Positions 43,909-53,206 are shown, counted from the first letter of the stretch. The stretch is DNA of 64,000 bases from an uncultured Bacteroidales bacterium (GCA_902800305.1 CADCDP010000020.1:16139-80138); one strand, 5' to 3'. The notes: generated from the sequence alone by a model not told the origin. Numbers and translations: made by a program.

Positions 43909-44318
43909 ATAAAGTAATGCTCATCGGTAATGTGGGTGTTGACCCACAAGTGAAGTACCTTGACCAAGGGGTGTGTGTGGCACAAGTACGTCTCGCCACC
44001 ACCGAACGCGGTTACACCCTCCAGAACGGGACACAAGTGCCCGACCGTACAGAATGGCACACCTGCATCTTCTGGCGCAAACTGGGCGAAACGGTCGAGA
44101 AATACGTACACAAAGGTGACAAGCTCTATGTGGAAGGGAAACTGCAGAGTCGTGATTGGACTGACCGACAGGGGATTAGCCGCAAAGCCGTAGAAGTGAT
44201 GGTGGACAATATGGAACTCTTGTCACCCAAGCCCGTTACGCCATCCTCATCACCGTCGCAGCCCGAAACCCCTGCAGCTGTGGCACCCTCACAGAACGAC
44301 GATAAATACCCATTCTAA
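43905..44318 (+). CDS. ssb: Single-stranded DNA-binding protein
   Basis: 137 residues. The OB-fold (1-105) has [14 protein letters not shown] and [31 protein letters not shown] short Pro/Ser/Thr linker leads to the acidic C-terminal tip DDKYPF, which recruits partner proteins. It coats single-stranded DNA during replication and repair. It is translationally coupled to aroC by ATGA, an unusual partner probably reflecting only shared expression. Confidence 0.93.
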   Translation: MNKVMLIGNVGVDPQVKYLDQGVCVAQVRLATTERGYTLQNGTQVPDRTEWHTCIFWRKLGETVEKYVHKGDKLYVEGKLQSRDWTDRQGISRKAVEVMVDNMELLSPKPVTPSSSPSQPETPAAVAPSQNDDKYPF

Positions 44319-44335
44319 GTAAGCCGCATGGTCTT

Positions 44336-44370
44336 TAACATCTAACATTTAACATCTAACATCTAAATAA
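44336..44370 (+). repeat. Heptamer tandem repeat before kdsA
   Basis: TAACATC, TAACATT, TAACATC, TAACATC and TAAATAA: five 7-bp units ending two bases before the kdsA ATG. They are immediately preceded by AAGCCGCATGGTCTTTAA (44321-44338), nearly identical to 26637-26654. Confidence 0.9.
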
Positions 44371-44372
44371 TC

Positions 44373-45128
44373 ATGCCTCCTATCATCATTGCCGGCCCCT
44401 GTGTCATCGAATCCATGGATTGCCTCGAAGAGGTAGCCCAAGAACTTGTGCGTCTGAAAGAAAAATACGAAATGGACATCATCTTCAAATCCTCGTTCGA
44501 CAAGGCCAACCGCACCAGCATCCACTCCTACCGAGGCCCAGGACTGGAGAAAGGAATGCAGATGCTGGCAGACATCAAAGAAAAGTATGGGCTTCGCATC
44601 CTGACCGACATCCATGAGAGTTACCAAGCCCAACCTGTTGGCGAAGTGGCAGACGTGTTGCAGATACCAGCCTTCCTGTGTCGCCAGACAGACCTTTTAG
44701 TGGCAGCTGCCCGTACAGGACGCACCGTCAACATCAAGAAAGCGCAATTTCTTTCGGGCATGGACATGGAATTTCCCGTTCAGAAAGTACGTGAAAGCGG
44801 CAACGACGATGTGTGGCTGACCGAACGAGGCAACATCTACGGCTACAACAACCTTGCAGTTGATTTTCGCAACATCGCCGACATGCACCACTTCACCGAC
44901 ACTGTCATCATGGATTGTACTCACTCCGTCCAGCGTCCTGGAGCCGCAGGAGGAAAGACGGGTGGCAATCGCGAGTTTGTGCCAGCTATGGCACTTGCCG
45001 CCAAAGCCTTTGGAGCCAACGGATACTTCTTCGAAGTACACCCCGACCCCGACAAAGCCCTTTCCGATGGCCCCAACATGCTCTATCTAACCGATTTGGA
45101 CAGAGTGATTTCCACGTTGATAGATTGA
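44373..45128 (+). CDS. kdsA: 3-deoxy-8-phosphooctulonate synthase (KDO-8-P synthase)
   Basis: 251 residues. IIAGPCVIES at the N-terminus carries Cys10, the metal ligand of the metal-dependent KdsA class (E. coli-type enzymes have Asn there). KSSFDKANRTS, RGPGLEKGM and CTHSVQRPGAAGGKTGG are substrate-binding stretches, and FFEVHPDPDKALSDG completes the metal site. It condenses arabinose-5-phosphate with PEP for lipopolysaccharide KDO. It starts 54 bases after ssb across a heptamer repeat. Confidence 0.95.
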   Translation: MPPIIIAGPCVIESMDCLEEVAQELVRLKEKYEMDIIFKSSFDKANRTSIHSYRGPGLEKGMQMLADIKEKYGLRILTDIHESYQAQPVGEVADVLQIPAFLCRQTDLLVAAARTGRTVNIKKAQFLSGMDMEFPVQKVRESGNDDVWLTERGNIYGYNNLAVDFRNIADMHHFTDTVIMDCTHSVQRPGAAGGKTGGNREFVPAMALAAKAFGANGYFFEVHPDPDKALSDGPNMLYLTDLDRVISTLID

Positions 45129-45280
45129 CTTCGTCGAAGTTTTAGGCAAAATAGTGTCCTCAGCACTTGACAAAGTCGAAAAAAATTCGTATATTTGCAC
45201 TGAATTAGGGAAGCCACCATGCTTTCACGGCTCCCATCCGTTTTTTCCGTGAGGGCACTTCTGATGACTTTCAAACATAA

Positions 45281-45323
45281 GTAGGATTTGTACAAATACT
45301 TCTTAAATTTGTACAAATCCTAC
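45281..45323. repeat. 17-bp perfect inverted repeat
   Basis: GTAGGATTTGTACAAAT (45281-45297) pairs with its complement at 45307-45323 across a 9-base loop. The same GTACAAATCCTTCTTA-like words recur up to 45355. Confidence 0.85.
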
Positions 45324-45356
45324 TTGTATTTCTGTAAATCCTTCTTATATTTGTAA

Positions 45357-45460
45357 GTGGTTACGGGCATCAGCTAAAAGAGGCTACGGGCATACGGCAA
45401 AAGTGGTTACGGGCATCAGCTAAAAGAGGCTACGGGCATACGGCAAAAGTGGTTACGGGC
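45357..45460. repeat. 46-bp tandem repeat (two full and one partial unit), built of 23-bp halves
   Basis: Units 45357-45402 and 45403-45448 are identical and a third begins at 45449. Each unit is two related 23-mers, GTGGTTACGGGCATCAGC.. and GAGGCTACGGGCATACGGC... No spacers are present, so this is not CRISPR. Confidence 0.92.
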
Positions 45461-45536
45461 TTCCTTTTGAAGGGTTCCTTCCCTCTTTAAAGATATGTCC
45501 ATTTCGTGTAAATTCTCAATTGCCACACCTCTTTTA

Positions 45537-45568
45537 TTGCATGATTCTTCGTTTTTTCCTAACTTTGC
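45537..45568 (+). promoter_or_regulatory. Promoter of luxS
   Basis: TTG at 45537-45539, a 20-bp spacer and TAACTTTGC at 45560-45568, 63 bases before the ATG at 45632. Confidence 0.7.
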
Positions 45569-45631
45569 ATCCTAAAACCTAAAGAAATGAAATATCCGAA
45601 ACTTAACAGGAAACAATAAAGTAACCAATTT

Positions 45632-46126
45632 ATGGAAGTAATACAAAGCTTTACGATTGATCATACCCATCTGAAGCCAGGCATCTACGTCTCTCGTGAG
45701 GATAAGGGTTTTACAACATTCGACCTCCGCATCACCGAACCCAACAAAGAGCCAGCAGTCGCTCCTGCCGCCATGCACAGCATGGAGCACTTGATGGCAA
45801 CGTGGTTCCGCAACTCTGCGGTCAAGGACGATGTCGTCTATGTAGGTCCGATGGGGTGTCTCACGGGCATGTATATCATCATGACTGGCTCCTACTCCGT
45901 CGAGGATATGCGTCAGCTCACCATCGAGTGTCTGGATTGGATGCTCACACAGACGGAAGTTCCTGCTACAACGCCTGAGACCTGCGGTAACTACTTGCTC
46001 CACGATCTTCCTATGTGCCATTGGGAGTGCCGTCGTTACCTCAATCGTTTGAGAAACGATTTCCACAGCGAGTACACCCAACTACAAATCACGCTTGGCG
46101 ATGGCAAAGTCTTTGCCGATGCTTGA
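45632..46126 (+). CDS. luxS: S-ribosylhomocysteine lyase (AI-2 synthase)
   Basis: 164 residues. The metal motif HSMEH (about residues 49-53), the catalytic Cys in GPMGCLTGMY and the third ligand Cys in LPMCHWECRRY are all present. The enzyme splits S-ribosylhomocysteine to homocysteine and DPD, the precursor of AI-2. It stands alone with its own promoter and a GC-rich hairpin downstream. Confidence 0.96.
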   Translation: MEVIQSFTIDHTHLKPGIYVSREDKGFTTFDLRITEPNKEPAVAPAAMHSMEHLMATWFRNSAVKDDVVYVGPMGCLTGMYIIMTGSYSVEDMRQLTIECLDWMLTQTEVPATTPETCGNYLLHDLPMCHWECRRYLNRLRNDFHSEYTQLQITLGDGKVFADA

Positions 46127-46251
46127 CACAAAGGAGTGCTTTCTACGAGTTATAGGTCTTGACAATGGCGAAGCACTGAGATATGGTGGCGAGTCCGTAA
46201 GTGCCGACCCTTGGCAATTTGCTTGGTAAAAAGTCATCCAACCCTCACTTC

Positions 46252-46287
46252 CACCCCCGACCCCTCACTTCCGAGTGGTCGGGGGTG
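46252..46287. terminator. GC-rich hairpin between convergent luxS and ygiQ
   Basis: CACCCCCGACC (46252-46262) pairs with GGTCGGGGGTG (46277-46287), with an inner CTC/GAG pairing. The word CCCTCACTTCC occurs twice in and before it. No long T-run follows. Confidence 0.6.
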
Positions 46288-46320
46288 CTGTTATTGTCGA
46301 GGTGGATCTGACTGAAGGTT

Positions 46321-48165
46321 TTACTTTCCCTTTCCTCCGAAAAGTTTGTTGATGAGGTCGGTACGGTTCATCTTGCGTAGTTCGCGGATGATGTTTTGCC
46401 GTTCAGAAGGCTTGTACCAGAAGAAGAACTGACGCTGGGCAAGCTTTTCTTTGGGGGTCTTAGCAGAGGGAATGGGCTGAAGGGTGTAGGGATGGAAGCC
46501 CGTGTACCATGTCTCGGTGGAGACGGTCATGGGGGTGGGAGTAAAGTCCTGCACCTGTTCGAGCTGGAAATGGAGGTCTTTGGTCAGTACAGCCAGTTCT
46601 GCCATATCTTCGGGCGTGCAACCAGGGTGGGAACTGATAAAGTAAGGGATGATTTGTTGGTGGAGGTGTTGGCGACGGTTGATGTCGTCGAAAATGCGTT
46701 TGAAGTCGTAGAAGAGGCGGAAAGAGGGTTTCCGCATGAGGTCAAGCACACGGTCGGAGGTGTGTTCGGGAGCTACTTTGAGACGGCCGCTGACATGCTT
46801 GGTAATCAGCTCTTCGGTGTATTTGCGGTTGGCGGCGTTGATGCGTTCGTCGCCTGTGTCGTGAAGCAGGAGGTCATAGCGAACCCCCGAACCGATAAAG
46901 CTTTTTTTGATGCCAGGCAGAGCATCGACGGCATGGTAGATGTCGAGCAGGGCAGAGTGGTCGGTGTTAAGGTTGGGGCAAATCTTGGGGTGGATGCAGG
47001 AGGGACGTTTGCACTGGTGGCAGAGGTCGAGGCGTTTGCCGTGCATGGCGTACATGTTGGCGGATGGGCCACCAAGGTCGCTCAGATAACCCTTAAAATC
47101 AGGCATCTGTGTGATGGCTTTCACTTCTCGAAGAATGCTCTCCTTGCTGCGTGAAGTGATGAATTTGCCTTGATGGGCGGAAATGGTGCAGAAGGCACAA
47201 CCGCCGAAACAGCCCCGATGGAGGCAGACGGAAAACTTAATCATCTCGTAGGCCGGGATGCGCTTGCCTCGGTATTTGGGGTGGGGCAGACGGGTGTAGG
47301 GAAGGTCGAAGGAGCGGTCAAGCTCGTCTTGGGTGAGTGGCTGGTAGGGGGGATTGACCACCGCATATAGTCCATCCACTTCTTGCAGAATGCGTTGGGC
47401 GGCGTATTTGTTGGACTCTTCTTCGATGTGGCGGAAATTCTCTGCTTGTGCCTTCTTGTTGCGGATACATTCGGTGTGGCTGTGCAGCACGATGTCATTG
47501 GGACGGATGCCTCCGGGGATGTCTTGCTTCGGAAGCAAGGAAACCGTTTGTTGCTGCGGGAAACGTGCCATGAGGTTTCGGAAGGTCTTCACGTCGATTT
47601 CACGGTCTTGTTCTGCCAAGAGCTTTGCCAACGAAACGATGGGCTTCTCTCCCATGCCGTAGATGAGCAGGTCGGCTCCCGATGGACAAAGGATGCACTT
47701 TTCCAGACGGTCTTGCCAGTAGTCGTAGTGGGTGAGACGACGAAGGCTGGCCTCGATACCGCCCAAGACTACGGGGACATCAGGATAGAGTTGTTTGAGG
47801 ATTTGGGTATAGACGATGGTGGGGTAGTCGGGACGCAAGTCGGGGCGTCCATCGGGCGAGTAGGCATCTTCGGAGCGGAGACGCTTGTTGGCGGTGTATT
47901 TGTTCACCATCGAGTCCATCGCTCCAGGAGCAATGCCGAAGAAAAGACGAGGCCGACCGAGTTTCTTGAAGTCACGATAGTCGCCATGCCAGTCGGGCTG
48001 GGGCACAATGGCTACCCGCAACCCTTCGGCTTCGAGCACTCGACCAATGACTGCCGCTGCAAACGAAGGGTGGTCAACGTAGGCATCGCCCGAAAAGAGG
48101 ATGACATCCAAAGCATCCCAGCCGAGGCGTTCCAGCTCTTTACGGGTGGTGGGCAACCATGTCAT
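46321..48165 (-). CDS. ygiQ: YgiQ-family radical SAM protein
   Basis: 614 residues from MTWLPTTRKELERLGWDALD. An N-terminal UPF0313 domain precedes a radical SAM core with CX3CX2C in CFGGCAFC (after SVCLHRG). A four-Cys cluster in LCHQCKRPSCIHPKIC and the C-terminal DUF3362 region (RQFFFWYKPSERQNIIRELRKM) complete the family layout. The reaction is unknown. The start at 48165 sits in an ATGA overlap with the upstream small gene; longer in-frame starts would lie inside that gene. Confidence 0.92.
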   Translation of the reverse strand: MTWLPTTRKELERLGWDALDVILFSGDAYVDHPSFAAAVIGRVLEAEGLRVAIVPQPDWHGDYRDFKKLGRPRLFFGIAPGAMDSMVNKYTANKRLRSEDAYSPDGRPDLRPDYPTIVYTQILKQLYPDVPVVLGGIEASLRRLTHYDYWQDRLEKCILCPSGADLLIYGMGEKPIVSLAKLLAEQDREIDVKTFRNLMARFPQQQTVSLLPKQDIPGGIRPNDIVLHSHTECIRNKKAQAENFRHIEEESNKYAAQRILQEVDGLYAVVNPPYQPLTQDELDRSFDLPYTRLPHPKYRGKRIPAYEMIKFSVCLHRGCFGGCAFCTISAHQGKFITSRSKESILREVKAITQMPDFKGYLSDLGGPSANMYAMHGKRLDLCHQCKRPSCIHPKICPNLNTDHSALLDIYHAVDALPGIKKSFIGSGVRYDLLLHDTGDERINAANRKYTEELITKHVSGRLKVAPEHTSDRVLDLMRKPSFRLFYDFKRIFDDINRRQHLHQQIIPYFISSHPGCTPEDMAELAVLTKDLHFQLEQVQDFTPTPMTVSTETWYTGFHPYTLQPIPSAKTPKEKLAQRQFFFWYKPSERQNIIRELRKMNRTDLINKLFGGKGK

Positions 48166-48467
48166 GCTTCTTTGCTGTCCTTCCATCCTACATAGAGCAT
48201 GATGAGTTCTTTCAGCCCATACACTTTCATGTTGTCGTGGTAGAGCACGTTGAAGCAAAGGTCGCAGAGCGCTTTGTTATCTTCGATGGCATCGTTGAGG
48301 ATGATGGACTTCACGTTGTGCTTCAAGGTTTCCAACGTGGTCTCATCCACCATGCCGTTGGATGGCACAAGCCCTTTCAACAAGGAATATTTCTCTATCG
48401 TTTGCAGGTGCTCTTCTGATACGTCGATGGTGCGTGTGCCAGAAGCATTGGTTTGAATCTTATACAT
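48162..48467 (-). CDS. Small conserved-looking protein coupled to ygiQ
   Basis: 101 residues, mostly helical, no signal peptide or motif recognised (MYKIQTNASGTRTIDVSEEH; KHNVKSIILNDAIEDNKALCDLC; ELIMLYVGWKDSKEA). It is judged real because its stop overlaps the ygiQ start (ATGA) and no other gene covers it. Function unknown. Confidence 0.65.
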   Translation of the reverse strand: MYKIQTNASGTRTIDVSEEHLQTIEKYSLLKGLVPSNGMVDETTLETLKHNVKSIILNDAIEDNKALCDLCFNVLYHDNMKVYGLKELIMLYVGWKDSKEA

Positions 48468-48470
48468 GTA

Positions 48471-48505
48471 AAGTTTAATGTTTAAAGGTTAAAGTTTAAA
48501 GTTCA
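48471..48505. repeat. Heptamer tandem repeat between the amidase-like gene and the small gene
   Basis: AAGTTTA, ATGTTTA, AAGGTTA, AAGTTTA and AAGTTCA: five 7-bp units, followed by GTAAAGTTTAAACTTTAC (48510-48527), a perfect 18-bp palindrome. The same GTAAAGTTTAAA word occurs at 26601. Confidence 0.88.
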
Positions 48506-48522
48506 TTTGTAAAGTTTAAACT

Positions 48523-51342
48523 TTACTCTAAGAAGGTGAGGAATGCTCTTGTCAGCGCATTCAGTTTATGTCGGTCTGTGATGCTCTCCAAGGGGAAGCC
48601 AAGACGGATGAAACGGCCTTGTTGAGCAATGGCTGCGTATGAACCATCGGAGTAGGTGAGGATGGCAAAAGCCTTTCCTGAAGGAGCAAGGACAGAGGGC
48701 GCAGGGACACTGTAACTTTCGGGGTTCATCTCCCGATAGATGTCGAACGTGAGGCCACAGCCAGAGAGTGTCTTGATGGATTTCGGTTGAACGCTTTTGG
48801 TCACCGTTCCTCCGATGGATGGGCATCCAGCATTGGCCGCACTGAGCAACACTTTCCCCCCCTGAGCGTAATACTTTTCGATGAGGGCATTCGTCTGGCT
48901 GTTGAACTGCTTCTGTGTGCCGTAAATGACATCGACAATGGGGTAATCGGAGAGCGAGATGCGGCTTTTGTGTAGGGACATCTCACTGCACGATGTGAAG
49001 GAGTGGTTTCTGCTCAGCATGATGGCATGACCGTGGATGGAAGCGTAGTCGAAGGTGTTGCCCATGACGATTTGACCTTCCAGTTCCATGCCACTGGCTC
49101 CCAGTCCATCGCTTGCCTCACTGCCAGCCTTCGAACGGTCGAAACTGCGTTGTCTGCCACAAAAGCCGGTGTAGGCTCCGTAGGGCACTCCTGGGTCGGC
49201 ATCGAGGTCGAAACCTGCTTGTGTTGAGGTGCTGACTATCTGTGGCCCCTCCAATCGAGTGAAGGCATTGACCACCAGCACGGTGCCTTTGTTCTTGGAT
49301 GAAACACCGCACGAAAGCACCTCGGAGGGGAAACTTTCGCCGCCGTCGTTGAGTGCTGTCACTTTGAACGAATAGACTTCATTGGGAGTCAACGTGACCG
49401 TGTGGCTTGTGCCGCGAACAAGGGTGCCATTGTCGAACCCTTGATAACCTCGTCGTGTATAGACGATGTAAGCTTTGGGCTTGGCGGTCGGTTCGAGAGG
49501 GTCGAGCACAGCATCCCACGACAAGGTGGCGGTTTGTTTCTTCTCGTTCAGATGGATGGAAAAGTTCTCGACGGGGAGTGGCTGTATCACATAATCGCGT
49601 TGATACTCTGTCGCGATGAACTTGACGATGGTCTTGTAGATGGAACGGCTCAGGTCGAACTTGAAGTGTGGGTCGTACGCAAGGCGCATGTCGGCAAAGT
49701 TCTGGTGTGACAGCATTTCAAGAATGCAAGCTGGTGTCATGGGGGCACGTGCCTCACCATAGTTTCGGTTCCACAACTGGCGCACCATCCAGTGGTACTT
49801 TTTCAGGTCGGTCGTCAGGTTGGTGAGGAACATACTGGCGAGGTCGCGTGACACATACCTGTCCAAATTTGCCCCTGTCTTTCCTTCGTTGAAATCGGTC
49901 ATGTAAACACTTAATGAACCGATAAAGTCGTCGTTTGTCCTGACACCCGCATCGGTGTGGAAGGCTACGGTGAGGTCGAGAGGGACTCCCAAGCCGTTTT
50001 CTCGTTTCGGATTATAGATGGATCGCCCAGAGAGATGGTTGACAGCTGCCGAACGCGCGTTGATGTCATTGTTGTAGTCGTTCTCTCCAAACGGTTCTGT
50101 GTGTATCTTATAGGGGAAGCCAAACCACTGTACACTATATTTTGCAGCCTCTGCCCATCGTGGAAGTCCTGACGGACGAACCCTGCCTCTGTGTCCCGCT
50201 GGCACGATATTTCCCATGCCACCACCAAACCGCACGGCATCGGCAGTGATGATGCCTTTGTGGTTGCTTCGGTTGCTAAGTGCCACCATGCCGTAGTCGT
50301 GTTCACCTGCATCGAAATCGAACGTGCCGAGATAGACCCAAGTGCCTCCACCCATCCGTTGGTTCACGTGAAATTCAGTCATGCCGCCTTTGTGGAAGAC
50401 GGTGTAGGTGGCATCCGTGATGGAGTTTTCGTAGGATTGGTAGGTCACATACACGGCATATCGTCCTTCCTCGGGAATGTTGGGAATCCATTGGGCAATC
50501 CCTTCATCCTTGGCGGAAGAAACTGTGGGTACATAACGGGCGGAACCATCGACAAAAGGCGAATCGCACGACTCGTAGATGTTTTTATAGTGGGCGAAAC
50601 CATGTCGAGGGGTTGTCTGCCATTTGATTTTCTTCTGTTTGTGGCGGAACGACTCGATGTAGGTGCCGTTTCGGTTGGGCTGGTCGTTGTCCACTATCAC
50701 TTCATGGCGCTGGTAGTCACGCTCCCTCGGCGTAAACACCACGGCTCCAGCGTTTTGTAGCATGGGAATGATGAAGGGAACGACAAATGTTTGCGAGAAA
50801 AGGTCTTCCGTGGTGCAGAACAATCTCGGCCGTTGCCAATACCAATCCTCCTTGTCTGTTTTATAGTATCGGCCATGACTCTGCCATAGAGCGATGTGGT
50901 TACCTTCCAATCCCTGCGGAGCCACATACGGACGCGACATGTTCTTCACCCATGGTTCCCCTCGATAGGTTTCCGACAACTGTCGTGTACGGTCTCTCTT
51001 TCCGCGTCGGAAGATGTTGGGCACAAGGTCTTCGATAGCACGTCCATCCGTCACAATCGTAAGGTCATATTTCTTCTGGCTGTCGGGCAGCATAGAACGC
51101 ACTTCTTGATAGACCCTCTCCACCACTTCTGGTGTGAAGTACTGCTCTTGGAAACCGCCACCCATCACGATGCGGATGGATTCTTCTTTGCTATCCACAT
51201 CGCACGACACCACATTCGACGGATGTATGTTGCAGTCCGTTCGGCTGTAGTTGCCAGCCCACTCCGTCAATCTGCTTTGAAAACTTTGCGAATTGCCGTA
51301 GCAAGGCAAAGTTAATAGTATCATCAAGATGAATGTTCTCAT
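48523..51342 (-). CDS. Secreted xanthan-lyase/N-acetylmuramoyl-L-alanine amidase-like multidomain protein
   Basis: 939 residues with a signal peptide. In order: an N-terminal region with TIVTDGRAIEDLVPN; a golvesin/xanthan-lyase-like beta domain (about 270-370, GRYAVYVTYQSYENSITDATYTV, GTWVYLGTFDFDAG); an amidase_3-like segment (VPLDLTVAFHTDAG, with NDDFIGSLSVY); an Fn3 domain (about 615-690, ENFSIHLNEKKQTATLSWD); and a C-terminal domain with VDVIYGTQKQ. Relatives in Bacteroidales are called xanthan lyase or amidase, but the real substrate is untested; peptidoglycan or an exopolysaccharide is plausible. Its ATG overlaps the stop of the DUF5103 gene (ATGA). Confidence 0.7.
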   Translation of the reverse strand: MRTFILMILLTLPCYGNSQSFQSRLTEWAGNYSRTDCNIHPSNVVSCDVDSKEESIRIVMGGGFQEQYFTPEVVERVYQEVRSMLPDSQKKYDLTIVTDGRAIEDLVPNIFRRGKRDRTRQLSETYRGEPWVKNMSRPYVAPQGLEGNHIALWQSHGRYYKTDKEDWYWQRPRLFCTTEDLFSQTFVVPFIIPMLQNAGAVVFTPRERDYQRHEVIVDNDQPNRNGTYIESFRHKQKKIKWQTTPRHGFAHYKNIYESCDSPFVDGSARYVPTVSSAKDEGIAQWIPNIPEEGRYAVYVTYQSYENSITDATYTVFHKGGMTEFHVNQRMGGGTWVYLGTFDFDAGEHDYGMVALSNRSNHKGIITADAVRFGGGMGNIVPAGHRGRVRPSGLPRWAEAAKYSVQWFGFPYKIHTEPFGENDYNNDINARSAAVNHLSGRSIYNPKRENGLGVPLDLTVAFHTDAGVRTNDDFIGSLSVYMTDFNEGKTGANLDRYVSRDLASMFLTNLTTDLKKYHWMVRQLWNRNYGEARAPMTPACILEMLSHQNFADMRLAYDPHFKFDLSRSIYKTIVKFIATEYQRDYVIQPLPVENFSIHLNEKKQTATLSWDAVLDPLEPTAKPKAYIVYTRRGYQGFDNGTLVRGTSHTVTLTPNEVYSFKVTALNDGGESFPSEVLSCGVSSKNKGTVLVVNAFTRLEGPQIVSTSTQAGFDLDADPGVPYGAYTGFCGRQRSFDRSKAGSEASDGLGASGMELEGQIVMGNTFDYASIHGHAIMLSRNHSFTSCSEMSLHKSRISLSDYPIVDVIYGTQKQFNSQTNALIEKYYAQGGKVLLSAANAGCPSIGGTVTKSVQPKSIKTLSGCGLTFDIYREMNPESYSVPAPSVLAPSGKAFAILTYSDGSYAAIAQQGRFIRLGFPLESITDRHKLNALTRAFLTFLE

Positions 51343-52583
51343 TCTTTGTATTTTAGTTTTTGGAATCCAACTAGTTTATCGTATCTGAGTCCGAAAGGAC
51401 GGTGATACACATAGACATAATACTCATTTTCTGTCTGATGGAAATCGCCCTCACAGGGACGTGTCTCTCCCACCGTGTTGCCCTCCCGACAGTACATATA
51501 CATATAATTATACGAACCTTGCTTCAAGGGTGTCACCAGTTCGTACTGATGCTCCAGCAGGTTATAGGTCATCTTGTATTCTTCATCCATGCGGTTGTTG
51601 GTCAAGTCACCAAACAGATACACATCCCCTCCAGCCACTTGCGGCATCTGAAGCGTAAAATGCGTAAAGAAATAGTCGCTCTCTGTGTCGTTCTCCACAT
51701 TGTCGCCGTTTCTCACCCAATAGCGGCCATCTTGGTCTTGGTCGTAGAGGTAGTTGATGCGTTGTTCGTCGGCAAAGAGCCATGCATGGTAGTAGTCGCC
51801 CTCACGTGTCATCTCGTCAACTCGCATCGTCGGCACGTATTCGTCCAGTATCTCAAAGCGGCGATATTCGTTACCAGCAGGAAAGATGAGCGCACGATTG
51901 TGGTTGAAGACGAGGCGGTTCACCTGCATCAAGGTGGGGCGCAAATCCGTAGCATGGTTGTCCCATCGATGGTTTTGCTGCACGATATACTTAAACTCGT
52001 TCACGGGATTGCTGACGGTATAGCCTCTGTAGTTCACAGCGAAGTTCACCTGCTGGTGTGCCTCGTAAGTGTCGATGTCGGTGTTCGAAGTCACGTCTAT
52101 CTCTACACCTACCTTTGGCTCGATGATGGAGAAACAAGCCTGAGCGACAGGCTCATCCTCACCATCCTCAAAGATGTCCACCCGATAGTTGCCCGACACC
52201 AACAGCTGTGTGTCCTCGTTGGGAAGCATGAGTGTGTAGTGGCAGTAGCTCATCTCCGTACCTATAGCTGGCTCGTAGTCGTCAATGCGCTGGTCGTTGA
52301 ATCCCGTCATATATTCACTGGTCAGCAAGTCGCTCTGTTTCCAGTCGGCGTTGCAGTGCGTGATGGTATAGGTATATCGCTGATAGCTCGCCTGCAAGTC
52401 ATCGAAACTGATTACCACCCAATTTCGTCCACCCAACAGCATGACAGGTGGCTCTCCCCACTGCCCATTTACCTTCACCTGTAACGTTTTAATACGCTCC
52501 GAAAAAGTCCCGTTCTCCTGAGCAAGGACAGCACAGGAGAACGAACCTAATAATATGAATGCATACAAAATCCGTGTCTTCAT
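51339..52583 (-). CDS. DUF5103 type IX secretion plug-like protein
   Basis: 414 residues from MKTRILYAFILLGSFSCAV with a signal peptide. Two beta-sandwich parts are seen: IKTLQVKVNGQWGEPPVMLLGG and YTYTITHCNADWKQSDL, then VYLFGDLTNNRMDEEYKMTYN. The layout is that of DUF5103 proteins, now described as plugs of the SprA outer-membrane translocon of the type IX secretion system. An open frame reaches 52631, but the ATG at 52583 gives the signal peptide. It lies 11 bases after the DUF3256 gene. Confidence 0.8.
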   Translation of the reverse strand: MKTRILYAFILLGSFSCAVLAQENGTFSERIKTLQVKVNGQWGEPPVMLLGGRNWVVISFDDLQASYQRYTYTITHCNADWKQSDLLTSEYMTGFNDQRIDDYEPAIGTEMSYCHYTLMLPNEDTQLLVSGNYRVDIFEDGEDEPVAQACFSIIEPKVGVEIDVTSNTDIDTYEAHQQVNFAVNYRGYTVSNPVNEFKYIVQQNHRWDNHATDLRPTLMQVNRLVFNHNRALIFPAGNEYRRFEILDEYVPTMRVDEMTREGDYYHAWLFADEQRINYLYDQDQDGRYWVRNGDNVENDTESDYFFTHFTLQMPQVAGGDVYLFGDLTNNRMDEEYKMTYNLLEHQYELVTPLKQGSYNYMYMYCREGNTVGETRPCEGDFHQTENEYYVYVYHRPFGLRYDKLVGFQKLKYKE

Positions 52584-52594
52584 AAAAGAGAGGG

Positions 52595-53176
52595 TCAGTG
52601 GCGTGTAAAGCGATTTTGGTCGGCATCCCACTGATAGTTGGTGGTGTGCTCGTCAGTCGTGGTTGAGCTATTTTGAGGGACTCCATCCACGTTGAGAGAA
52701 AGAGGATTGTGTGTCTTGATGGTGAGTTGAGTCTCCAAAGGCGACACGCTGATTATTCGAAAGTCGGTGGCTATAGGCGCATCGATATAATCGGTTGTAG
52801 TCAGTGGCTTCCAGTTCGTAGAATAGAAACAGATGGAGGCATCGGGGATGCTGTCGCAGAAGACGGTATTAACCACCATGATGATTTTTGTCCCATCGCT
52901 TTGAGGGAGCATGAGCATCTCTTTCTCAGAGTTTTGCGAAACGATGAGACGGGCGTGGCTATCGGTCAAGGTTTCCATCTTGGAATAGGAGTTAAACAGG
53001 TTGCGTGTCTGCATGGGTTTCCCATTCCGTTGGTTGTCAACCAGCTCCAGCCGATTGTATTCTGACAAGGCAGGACACACTTCTTGCGGCATCTTGAGGA
53101 AGAGGTCTTTGAGCGATTGGGCATGGAGGGATGGAGTGACCACAATAGCCAATAGAAGAGATAAGATGAGTTTCAT
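52595..53176 (-). CDS. DUF3256 family secreted protein
   Basis: 193 residues from MKLILSLLLAIVVTPSLHAQ. SLKDLFLKMPQEVCPALSEYNRLELVDN is characteristic of DUF3256. The family is confined largely to Bacteroidales and has no known function. A TTG two codons upstream is less likely as start. It sits between the MacB permease and the T9SS plug-like gene, with gaps of 30 and 11 bases, so it is cotranscribed with both. Confidence 0.8.
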   Translation of the reverse strand: MKLILSLLLAIVVTPSLHAQSLKDLFLKMPQEVCPALSEYNRLELVDNQRNGKPMQTRNLFNSYSKMETLTDSHARLIVSQNSEKEMLMLPQSDGTKIIMVVNTVFCDSIPDASICFYSTNWKPLTTTDYIDAPIATDFRIISVSPLETQLTIKTHNPLSLNVDGVPQNSSTTTDEHTTNYQWDADQNRFTRH

Positions 53177-53206
53177 CGTCAAAAAGAATGATTGGTTGAA
53201 TGTTTT

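Larger units (their letters stand above)
45129..45559. other. 500-bp intergenic region rich in repeats
   Basis: No gene is seen. It holds a 17-bp inverted repeat (45281-45323), about three imperfect 21-23-bp AT-rich repeats reaching 45355, and a 23/46-bp tandem array (45357-45460), then the luxS promoter. A TATTTGCAC near 45192 resembles a -7 element but leads to no gene. Confidence 0.6.

Noticed and set aside
45190..45198. Promoter-like TATTTGCAC downstream of kdsA
   Set aside because: It leads to no open frame or recognisable RNA, and no -33 element is placed correctly.
45357..45460. Tandem repeats as a possible CRISPR array
   Set aside because: Units follow each other without unique spacers, and no cas gene is present in the window.
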